Assembly (NCBI RefSeq): GCF_003219795.1
Contig: NZ_QJVC01000022.1
Location: 1 to 64,000, forward strand
Reading direction: 5' to 3'
Length of the DNA stretch: 64,000 nt
Source of the DNA: Arthrobacter psychrolactophilus
Lineage (GTDB): Bacteria > Actinomycetota > Actinomycetes > Actinomycetales > Micrococcaceae
Of the stretch, positions 57,892 through 64,000 are shown piece by piece. The translations under genes were made by a program, and so were the position numbers. Positions within the stretch are counted from its first letter, which is position 1; every line of letters starts with the position of its first letter. The notes under the pieces are model-generated. The model was not told the origin of the DNA, did no database searches, and saw nothing but the letters and a program-made list of their open reading frames with translations.

Positions 57892-57932
57892 AAAACTGGA
57901 TCTCACCTATTTTTGGTGGGGTCCAGTTTTTT
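57892..57932 (+). terminator. Intrinsic terminator of clgR
   Basis: AAAACTGGATCTCACC (57892-57907) pairs with GGTGGGGTCCAGTTTT (57915-57930) over 16 bp with two G-U pairs; six T residues run from the 3' base to 57932. The A tract, stem and T tract make this the most canonical terminator in the window. Confidence 0.9.
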
Positions 57933-57987
57933 CTGCCCAAGGCGGAGCCGTCGGCCGACCTGGGATCCAGCGTGCAAGAATGATGGC

Positions 57988-58209
57988 GTGCGACTAAGCG
58001 AATTTTGGCGATTGATGGACGATGAGTTCAGCCCCTCCTACTCCCGGGTTCTGGCCCGCGATCTCGTGCTCGCAGGCGTCGGCGGAAATACGGCCAGCGA
58101 TGCTCTGCGCGCAGGATTTGATCCCAAGGAAGTATGGATCGAGGTCTGCAAGATGCAAGATGTCCCGCCATCACGGTGGCTGGGTAAGGACATCGCACCC
58201 AAAAACTAA
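57988..58209 (+). CDS. DUF3046 family protein
   Basis: A 73-residue protein matching DUF3046 (MRLSEFWRLMDDEFSPSYSR; VGGNTASDALRAGFDPKEVW; QDVPPSRWLGKD). DUF3046 genes sit just before recA across actinobacteria; the function is unknown. Start is GTG 57988, where the domain begins. It lies between the clgR terminator and the LexA-controlled recA promoter. Confidence 0.9.
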   Translation: MRLSEFWRLMDDEFSPSYSRVLARDLVLAGVGGNTASDALRAGFDPKEVWIEVCKMQDVPPSRWLGKDIAPKN

Positions 58210-58249
58210 GTTAATTCCTCCGACACGCCCATAAAACTAGGCCATTGGC

Positions 58250-58278
58250 TCGAATATCTGTTCGATCAAATCTATACT
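58250..58278 (+). promoter_or_regulatory. LexA (SOS) box and first recA promoter
   Basis: TCGAATATCTGTTCGA (58250-58265) matches the actinobacterial SOS box (TCGAAC-N4-GTTCGA type) with one imperfect half-site. TATACT at 58273-58278 is a good -10; TCGAAT inside the box is 17 bp before it and would be the -35. LexA would therefore block RNA polymerase directly. Confidence 0.8.
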
Positions 58279-58547
58279 AGATTCTATGCTGCAGGGTGGG
58301 CTCCTAAAAAGTTGTCCACAGATTTTGGCTTGGGGCACGGATACGGCAGACAATGTCAGACCCTTGAACTAGCGTTTTAGTTAACGCAACAAGCCTGCCG
58401 GAGTACCTTTCCGGAAGGACACACCGGGAAACCGGCGAAGAACAACAAAATTGCATGTGCATTGCATCAAACCACTAACCGTGTGCTGCGCCAACCGCGT
58501 AGTGACAAGGGGCCGGAAACGGCGCAAAGGAAAGACCGAGGTGAATC
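58266..58547 (+). other. Long recA leader region
   Basis: This stretch holds no supportable gene. It contains the LexA-promoter -10, a DnaA-box-like TTGTCCACA (58312-58320) and a PafBC-type promoter (58353-58375). From the first promoter the untranslated leader would be about 260 nt; from the second about 165 nt. GACCGAGG precedes the recA ATG. Confidence 0.6.
58353..58375 (+). promoter_or_regulatory. PafBC-type (RecA-NDp) promoter of recA
   Basis: ATGTCAGAC (58353-58361), eight spacer bases and TAGCGT (58370-58375) fit the RecA-NDp pattern known from mycobacteria (TTGTCRGTG-N8-TANNNT). That motif is activated by PafBC in the LexA-independent DNA damage response. The core TGTCA and the exact N8 spacing to TANNNT are the evidence. 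Confidence 0.6.
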
Positions 58548-59600
58548 ATGGCCGCTCCCGCAGACCGTGAAAAAGCGCTGGCAGCAGCACTGGCCCAGAT
58601 CGACAAGCAGTACGGCAAGGGCTCAGTCATGCGCTTGGGTGATGACGTCCGTGCGCCCATTGAAGTGATTCCCACCGGTTCCATCGCCTTGGACGTGGCT
58701 CTCGGCATTGGCGGCCTGCCTCGCGGCCGTGTCGTAGAGATCTATGGACCGGAATCCTCCGGTAAGACCACCCTGGCACTGCACGCTGTTGCCAGTGCAC
58801 AGAAACTCGGCGGCATCGCGGCGTTCATCGATGCCGAGCACGCGCTCGACCCGGAATATGCGGCCAAGCTCGGTGTCGACACCGACGCCCTCCTCGTCTC
58901 TCAGCCGGACACCGGTGAGCAGGCCTTGGAAATCATGGACATGTTGATCGGCTCGGGCTCGCTCGATGTCATCGTCATTGACTCCGTGGCCGCCCTCGTT
59001 CCGCGTGCGGAAATTGAAGGCGATATGGGTGATAGCCACGTTGGTCTGCAGGCCCGCCTCATGAGCCAGGCGCTCCGTAAGATTACCGGTCGCCTGAGCC
59101 AGACCAAGACCACGGCGATTTTCATCAACCAGCTGCGTGAAAAGATCGGTGTGTTCTTCGGCAGCCCCGAAACCACCACCGGTGGTAAGGCGCTGAAGTT
59201 CTACGCTTCCGTGCGACTGGACATCCGCCGCATCCAGACCTTGAAGGAAGGTGCTGACGCCGTCGGTAACCGCACTAAGGTCAAGGTCGTCAAGAACAAG
59301 ATGGCTCCGCCCTTCAAGATCGCCGAATTCGACATCATCTATGGTGTGGGTATCTCGCGTGAAGGCGGCATCATCGACATGGGCGTCGAGCACGGAATCG
59401 TCCGAAAGTCGGGCTCCTGGTACACCTACGAAGGCGATCAGCTGGGTCAGGGTATGGAAAACTCCCGTCGTTTCTTGAAGGACAACCCGGGGCTTGCCGA
59501 CGAGCTGGAACGCTTGATCAAGGCCAAATTGGGTGTTGGGCTGAGCCCCGAAGCGGAAGCCGAGGCTAATCCCAAGCTCAAGGCCGTTGACGGCTTCTAA
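58548..59600 (+). CDS. recA: Recombinase RecA
   Basis: A 350-residue RecA. Walker A GPESSGKT is at 67-74, [20 protein letters not shown] carries Walker B and the L1 start, and the DNA-binding loop 2 precedes [17 protein letters not shown]. No intein, in contrast to Mycobacterium tuberculosis recA. It promotes strand exchange and LexA cleavage. The gene has two predicted damage-responsive promoters. recX follows after 8 bp. Confidence 0.98.
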   Translation: MAAPADREKALAAALAQIDKQYGKGSVMRLGDDVRAPIEVIPTGSIALDVALGIGGLPRGRVVEIYGPESSGKTTLALHAVASAQKLGGIAAFIDAEHALDPEYAAKLGVDTDALLVSQPDTGEQALEIMDMLIGSGSLDVIVIDSVAALVPRAEIEGDMGDSHVGLQARLMSQALRKITGRLSQTKTTAIFINQLREKIGVFFGSPETTTGGKALKFYASVRLDIRRIQTLKEGADAVGNRTKVKVVKNKMAPPFKIAEFDIIYGVGISREGGIIDMGVEHGIVRKSGSWYTYEGDQLGQGMENSRRFLKDNPGLADELERLIKAKLGVGLSPEAEAEANPKLKAVDGF

Positions 59601-59608
59601 TAGCTGCT

Positions 59609-60136
59609 ATGACTACCGCACGATCAGCACGAGAAGCTGCCGTCGTCGCCAATCCGGCGGCGGCGGCCAGGGACATCGTGCTGCGCCAGCTGACGCACTC
59701 GCCCAAGAGCCGCCTGCAGCTACGCCAGAAACTCATCGAGCGTGAGATTCCCGAGGATGTTGCCGACTCGGTGCTCGACCGTTTCGAAGAGGTTAAACTC
59801 ATCGACGACGCTGAATTCGCTCAGATGTGGGTTCGGAGCAGGTCGCAATACAAGTCCCTCGCGCGGGGAGCGCTCAAGCGTGAACTTGCGGAGAAGGGCA
59901 TCGATCCAGAGCTGGCCCAACACGCCCTGGAGCAAGTCGATGACGCTACGGAACGACAACAAGCAATCGACCTTGTACGCAAGAAACTCCGCGGCTCGAT
60001 CGATCTCAGCGAACGCAGCGAACGGGACAAGTACACGCGCCGTTGGGTCGCCATGTTGGCACGTAAAGGCTTCAATCCTTCCATGGCCTTCGAAGTGACT
60101 AGCACCGTCATCGACGAGTATCTCCAAGAGGCTTAG
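59609..60136 (+). CDS. recX: RecA regulator RecX
   Basis: A 175-residue RecX made of three-helix repeats (ARDIVLRQLTHSPKSRLQLR; VLDRFEEVKLIDDAEFAQMW; ARKGFNPSMAFEVTSTVID). RecX binds in the RecA filament groove and limits filament growth. It begins 8 bp after recA, so it rises with recA during damage. A cross-shaped hairpin follows the stop. Confidence 0.95.
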   Translation: MTTARSAREAAVVANPAAAARDIVLRQLTHSPKSRLQLRQKLIEREIPEDVADSVLDRFEEVKLIDDAEFAQMWVRSRSQYKSLARGALKRELAEKGIDPELAQHALEQVDDATERQQAIDLVRKKLRGSIDLSERSERDKYTRRWVAMLARKGFNPSMAFEVTSTVIDEYLQEA

Positions 60137-60149
60137 CCAGAAGCGGTAT

Positions 60150-60191
60150 GTCGGGCACAGCGTGCGGATACGCACTTAAGCTGCGCCCGAC
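60150..60191 (+). terminator. Branched hairpin after recX
   Basis: GTCGGGC (60150-60156) pairs with GCCCGAC (60185-60191), CAGC (60158-60161) with GCTG (60180-60183), and GTGCG with CGCAC around GATA (6062-75 of this block). It sits 14 bp after recX and probably ends the recA-recX transcript, although no U run follows. Confidence 0.65.
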
Positions 60192-60204
60192 TATCGTAAA
60201 CGGC

Positions 60205-60218
60205 TATGCTAACGGCAT
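60205..60218 (+). promoter_or_regulatory. Possible leaderless promoter -10
   Basis: TATGCT (60205-60210) lies 8 nt before the ATG of the secreted protein gene, which has no Shine-Dalgarno. The -35 is not clear. Confidence 0.35.
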
Positions 60219-61562
60219 ATGACTAAGCAACTGTTTCCTCTTCGCCGCCTCCTGGCCGTCTCCATGACGGCCGCTTTGCTGCTGGCGTCCACAGTTGTCA
60301 CCCCTGCTTCCGCGGATGACGCTGCGCCCTCCGGGTTCCCCAGTTGGTCGGATGTGGAGAAGGCCAAGGGTGACGCCGCAGCTACCGCAGCCCAAGTTGC
60401 GAAAATCTCCAACCTCTTAGATTCCCTTGAGGCTGAAGCCGGCACACTCGGTGACGCAGCCGTGAAAGCCGGGGGAGCGCTAGCCGCAACCCAGGCCAAA
60501 CTCGATGCCGTGACAGAGAATGTCAACGTACTTAGCGCCCAGTCGCAGCGCGCTGCCTCCGAAGCCGCTGAGTATAAGAAGGCCGCCGTGGCTATTGCGG
60601 TCCAAAGCTATAAAAACGGTGGAACTGGGCTGGGAGTATTTTCCACGCTCTCCGCCCTAGAATCTCCGCAGAGCCTCAATGGCGTTGAAATGCTTAACCA
60701 GGTCGGCGAGCGGGCGGCAGTGAAGCAATCACAGGCCCTCGAATCCAAAGCCACCGCAGAGTCTCTCGAGAAGACGCGCAAGGCCGCCGTTACCGCCCAA
60801 GCCGAACTGACCGGGCAGGCGCAGACCGCACGCACCGCCGCCGTCGCCGCACAAGATGCCGTGATGACCCGCCTAGCGGAACAAAAGACGCAAAGCGCCA
60901 CCTTGGTAGAGCAGCTGGCCTCTCTTAACAACACCTCTGTCGCTACCGAAATGGAATACCGAAAAGGTCAGGAAGCACAAGCCGCCTATGAGCAGGTACA
61001 GGCAGCGAAACGACAGGCTGCGGCCGATGCGGCTGCGCGCGCAGCTGCTGAAGCTGCCCAACGCGCAGCCGATGAGGCCGCCCAGGCAGCTCAGCGGCCC
61101 AAACCCGTCGCCCCAGCACCGCAACCCGTCGTACCAAATCCCGCACCTGCGCCTGCACCCGCACCGGCCCCTGTCGTTCCGGCTCCTGTCGCACCGGTGG
61201 CACCTAACCCCGGTGGCTCGGTGGACCCTGGGGTGCCAGGCGGAGCCGTTAATGATCCTGCAGGGGCCAAAGCTTATGCCGCGGCACGGCTTGGTGCCTT
61301 TGGTTGGAGCCAAGGCGAGTTTCAATGTTTGAACCTCTTATGGGAACGCGAATCGAACTGGCGCACCAATGCCACAAATCCTTACAGCGGTGCCTACGGG
61401 ATTGCTCAGGCATTGCCGGCGAGTAAATATGCTGAGACCGGGGCAAGCGACTGGCTTACCAACTACCGCACGCAAGTCGACTGGGGCCTGGGCTACATCA
61501 AGGGCCGTTACGGTTCCCCTTGCGGTGCGTGGGCACATTCGGAAGCCATCGGCTGGTACTAG
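60219..61562 (+). CDS. Secreted coiled-coil protein with transglycosylase-like C-terminus
   Basis: A 447-residue exported protein. Signal peptide 1-33 (LLAVSMTAALLLASTVVTPASA). Residues 45-290 are Ala/Glu/Lys-rich coiled coil. A Pro/Ala/Val linker runs to about 340. The C-terminal 100 residues match the aggregation-promoting-factor/transglycosylase-like domain: LNLLWERESNW (catalytic-type Glu), NPYSGAYGIAQALPASKY, and two Cys (QCLNLL, SPCGAW) probably disulfide-linked. The build resembles secreted peptidoglycan hydrolases that are regulated by a coiled coil. Substrate inference only. Confidence 0.86.
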   Translation: MTKQLFPLRRLLAVSMTAALLLASTVVTPASADDAAPSGFPSWSDVEKAKGDAAATAAQVAKISNLLDSLEAEAGTLGDAAVKAGGALAATQAKLDAVTENVNVLSAQSQRAASEAAEYKKAAVAIAVQSYKNGGTGLGVFSTLSALESPQSLNGVEMLNQVGERAAVKQSQALESKATAESLEKTRKAAVTAQAELTGQAQTARTAAVAAQDAVMTRLAEQKTQSATLVEQLASLNNTSVATEMEYRKGQEAQAAYEQVQAAKRQAAADAAARAAAEAAQRAADEAAQAAQRPKPVAPAPQPVVPNPAPAPAPAPAPVVPAPVAPVAPNPGGSVDPGVPGGAVNDPAGAKAYAAARLGAFGWSQGEFQCLNLLWERESNWRTNATNPYSGAYGIAQALPASKYAETGASDWLTNYRTQVDWGLGYIKGRYGSPCGAWAHSEAIGWY

Positions 61563-61638
61563 CGCGTGTCAGGGGCGAGCTCGGTCTATAGCTCGGACGG
61601 TTTAGCGCTTCGACGCCGCTAGGTCTTAAGGTGGTTCA

Positions 61639-63231
61639 GTGAGCCCGATTCAAAACAGCGTTGATTCTTCCGCTTCCAGTCTTGTTAGCCCCGTCGTGAC
61701 CGTTCCCGGACAGCCCCGGACCTATCAGGTGCGCACCTATGGCTGCCAAATGAACGTGCACGATTCCGAGCGTATGGCCGGTCTTTTAGAGACCGCCGGG
61801 CTTGTGGCCGTTGAAGAGGCTGGCCCCGCCCGTGTCGTCGATGCCAACGGAGACGCCGTGCCCGACGTCGTAGTCTTCAATACCTGTGCCGTTCGTGAAA
61901 ACGCTGACAACAAGCTCTACGGCAACCTCGGCATGCTGGCCCACATTAAGGAAAGCAATCCCGGTATGCAGATCGCCGTGGGCGGCTGCCTCGCGCAGAA
62001 GGACCGCGACACGATCCAAAAGCGCGCACCCTGGGTCGACGTCGTGTTCGGCACCCACAATGTCGGCGCGCTGCCCGTCCTACTAGAACGGGCTCGCCAC
62101 AACAGGGACGCCGAGATGGAGATCCTCGAATCACTTGAGGTCTTTCCCTCGACCCTGCCCACGCGTCGTGATTCCGTGTACGCCGGCTGGGTCTCCATCT
62201 CCGTTGGCTGTAACAACACGTGCACATTCTGCATCGTGCCTTCCTTGCGCGGCAAGGAACGCGACCGCCGACCCGGAGAAATCCTCGCCGAGGTGCAGGC
62301 CCTGGTCAACGACGGCGCCATCGAGGTCACGCTGTTGGGTCAAAATGTGAATTCCTACGGCGTGGAGTTTGGCGACAAGCTCGCCTTTGGGAAGCTACTC
62401 CGGGCGTGTGGGGAGATTGAGGGGCTCGAGCGTGTACGCTTCACAAGCCCGCATCCGGCCGCGTTCACCGACGACGTCATCGAGGCCATGGCCGCGACAC
62501 CCAACGTTATGCCACAGCTGCACATGCCGCTGCAATCGGGATCCGACAAGGTCCTCAAAGACATGCGCCGTTCTTACCGTTCGAGCAAATTTCTCGGCAT
62601 TCTGGACAAGGTGCGCGAGATCCTCCCGCAGGCCGCTATTTCCACCGACATCATCGTGGGCTTCCCCGGCGAGAGCGAGGAAGATTTCCAGGCCACGCTT
62701 GACGTCGTTGAAAAGTCCCGATTTGCCACCGCCTTCACCTACCAATATTCCAAGCGTCCCGGCACACCAGCCGCTGATTTGCCCGATCAGCTGCCCAAGG
62801 AAGTCGTTCAAGAACGCTTCCTGCGATTGACGGCCCTGCAGGACCGGATTGCCGCCGAGGAAAACGCCAAGCAAATTGGCCGCGAGGTTGAGGTCTTGGT
62901 GACAGCAACGGCAGGGCGTAAAGCCGCGCAGACTAATCGTTTGTCGGGCCGAGCCAAGGACCAGCGCCTCGTGCACTTCAGCGTTCCCGAAGGCGCCGAG
63001 ACACCTCGACCCGGAGATCTCGTGACCGTGACTATTACCGAGGCGGCCGCCTTCTACCTCGTGGCAGATCCTGCCAGCGTGGCCGACTATTCCTTGCGCC
63101 GGTCTCGTGCCGGCGACGCGTGGGATCTGGCGCAGGCAGAGTCCTGCGGTGTTCCCACCGGGGGAACGTCCGACGGCGTGAAGCCTAAGGTCAGCCTCGG
63201 GATGCCCTCTCTTCCGGTGCGCACCGCGTGA
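61639..63231 (+). CDS. miaB: tRNA-2-methylthio-N6-dimethylallyladenosine synthase
   Basis: A 530-residue methylthiotransferase. The first cluster begins at C36 ([14 protein letters not shown]); the radical-SAM cysteines are C191, C195, C198 (CNNTCTFC). A TRAM domain follows at about 420-490. It methylthiolates i6A37 in tRNAs, the step after MiaA. Start is GTG 61639 with AAGGTGG 5 nt upstream. The C-terminal 50 residues are a variable extension. It overlaps miaA by 4 bp. Confidence 0.95.
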   Translation: MSPIQNSVDSSASSLVSPVVTVPGQPRTYQVRTYGCQMNVHDSERMAGLLETAGLVAVEEAGPARVVDANGDAVPDVVVFNTCAVRENADNKLYGNLGMLAHIKESNPGMQIAVGGCLAQKDRDTIQKRAPWVDVVFGTHNVGALPVLLERARHNRDAEMEILESLEVFPSTLPTRRDSVYAGWVSISVGCNNTCTFCIVPSLRGKERDRRPGEILAEVQALVNDGAIEVTLLGQNVNSYGVEFGDKLAFGKLLRACGEIEGLERVRFTSPHPAAFTDDVIEAMAATPNVMPQLHMPLQSGSDKVLKDMRRSYRSSKFLGILDKVREILPQAAISTDIIVGFPGESEEDFQATLDVVEKSRFATAFTYQYSKRPGTPAADLPDQLPKEVVQERFLRLTALQDRIAAEENAKQIGREVEVLVTATAGRKAAQTNRLSGRAKDQRLVHFSVPEGAETPRPGDLVTVTITEAAAFYLVADPASVADYSLRRSRAGDAWDLAQAESCGVPTGGTSDGVKPKVSLGMPSLPVRTA

Positions 63232-64000
63232 GCGCTTCGTTAGCGCAGGAGCAGTCACTGCCCGTAGTGGCGGTCGTGGGTCCCACCGGTTCGGGCAAGT
63301 CGGAATTGACGCTGCAGTTAGCAGAGCACTTTGACGGTGAGGCCATCAACGCCGACTCTATGCAGTTCTACCGCGGGATGGATATCGGCACCGCCAAGTT
63401 GCCGCTGGCAGAGCGTCGCGGAATCCCGCACCACCTCATGGACTTTCTCAGCGTCCGCGAAGACACCACGGTGGCCGCGTTCCAAACCATGGCACGGGAG
63501 GCCATCGCCGATATTCGTTCGCGAGGCAAGCTCCCCATCTTGGTGGGCGGCTCGGGACTGTATGTCCGTGCGGCCATCGACGTCCTAGAGTTCCCGGGGA
63601 CAGATTCTTCCATTCGTGCCCGGCTGGAAGCTGAGCTGGCCGACGCTGGGATTGAAACACTAGCGGCCCGCTTGTCGCTTGTGGATCCTGTCTCCGCCGC
63701 CCGTGTCAGTGATGGCAAGCGCGTCGTCAGGGCCCTAGAAGTCTTTGAGCTCACAGGGCGCCCCTTTAGCTCGTTCATGCCTGAACGCGACTACCTCAGT
63801 CCGACCGTGCAAATCGGGCTCAATGGCAACCGCGCTGAGCTTCACGATCGTTTGGCATCCCGCGTGCACACCATGGTGGAGCAGGGCCTCCAAGACGAAG
63901 TGCGGGAGCTGATCCCGGAAGGGCTTCGCGAGGGGCGCACGGCGCAGAAGGCGCTGGGCTATCAGCAATTCCTGCGAGTGATCGATGGCGAATCAACCGT
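63228..64000 (+). CDS. miaA: tRNA dimethylallyltransferase (partial, runs off the window)
   Basis: The first 257 codons of MiaA; the reading frame is open to the window edge, so the 3' end is missing. GPTGSGKS (18-25) is the P-loop, [19 protein letters not shown] the substrate-binding segment and [10 protein letters not shown] a further signature. It adds dimethylallyl from DMAPP, the MEP pathway product, to A37 of tRNAs. Start is GTG 63228, overlapping miaB by 4 bp, so the two tRNA-modifying enzymes are coupled. Confidence 0.95.
   Translation, partial: MSASLAQEQSLPVVAVVGPTGSGKSELTLQLAEHFDGEAINADSMQFYRGMDIGTAKLPLAERRGIPHHLMDFLSVREDTTVAAFQTMAREAIADIRSRGKLPILVGGSGLYVRAAIDVLEFPGTDSSIRARLEAELADAGIETLAARLSLVDPVSAARVSDGKRVVRALEVFELTGRPFSSFMPERDYLSPTVQIGLNGNRAELHDRLASRVHTMVEQGLQDEVRELIPEGLREGRTAQKALGYQQFLRVIDGEST

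Noticed and set aside
58548-59600. Intein in recA
   Set aside because: The gene has the standard 350-codon length with continuous RecA motifs, so no insertion is present.

Overview
The window looks like about 64 kb of chromosome from a high-GC actinobacterium of the Micrococcaceae, close to Arthrobacter. This rests on gene content and order (rimP-nusA-ylxR-infB-rbfA-truB-ribF-rpsO-pnp, dapB/dapA-rnj-ftsK-pgsA-cinA-clgR, recA-recX-miaB-miaA), frequent GTG/TTG starts, an actinobacterial SOS box and a PafBC-type recA promoter. I found no rRNA, tRNA, insertion sequence, prophage or CRISPR array. Most of the window is core genome.

Layout. 1-8.6 kb: the tail of a probable DUF222/HNH endonuclease gene, a TetR regulator, and a divergent seven-gene acyl-CoA catabolic operon (accD1-accA1-acyl-CoA dehydrogenase-scoA-scoB-maoC-citE). 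The gene set matches the mycobacterial leucine pathway: acyl-CoA oxidation, methylcrotonyl-CoA carboxylation, hydration by a MaoC-type enzyme, cleavage by a CitE-like HMG-CoA lyase, and activation of acetoacetate by ScoAB. 8.7-10 kb: FMN reductase and divergent MarR regulator. 10-16.3 kb: dxr, site-2 protease, a SatD-like regulator with a small membrane protein, a YciI protein, ispG and a GNAT protein. dxr and ispG are two steps of the MEP isoprenoid pathway flanking a membrane protease. 16.5-25.4 kb: an old-yellow-enzyme/dienoyl-CoA-reductase-like enzyme with a PadR regulator, an ABC-2 exporter, proS, a TSUP transporter, an aminoglycoside-kinase-like protein and a VIT-family transporter.

25.5-28 kb: a large acidic membrane protein with a DUF4439-like C-terminus and a 216-bp tandem duplication. 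28-42.4 kb: the translation/RNA cluster rimP, nusA, ylxR, infB, rbfA, truB, ribF, rpsO, pnp, interrupted by a secreted ScyD/ScyE-like protein, two 4-TM proteins and a tandem-GNAT protein. 42.4-43.7 kb: an M16 protease. 43.8-48.2 kb: a two-armed molybdopterin cofactor locus (moaA-moaD opposite moeA-moaC-mog-moaE). 48.2-57.3 kb: dapB, a small membrane protein, an alpha/beta hydrolase, dapA, rnj, ftsK, pgsA and a cinA C-terminal-type gene. 57.3-64 kb: clgR, a DUF3046 gene, recA, recX, a secreted coiled-coil/transglycosylase-like protein, miaB and the 5' part of miaA.

The non-coding DNA holds the least ordinary signals. Several gene ends carry very long, nearly perfect palindromes with unrelated arm sequences; at least one has the wrong U/A polarity for an intrinsic terminator. 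The pnp transcript probably begins with a 14-bp UUCG-capped stem. recA has both a LexA box and a PafBC-type promoter. clgR has a sigma-E-like promoter. Several genes (satD-like, dapA, truB, pgsA) have a TANNNT hexamer 6-7 nt before the start codon and no Shine-Dalgarno, as expected for leaderless mRNAs. I found no clearly new defence or mobile system. The best candidates for undescribed biology are the palindromes and the SatD-like/small-membrane-protein pair with its repeated ATGGTT promoter motif.
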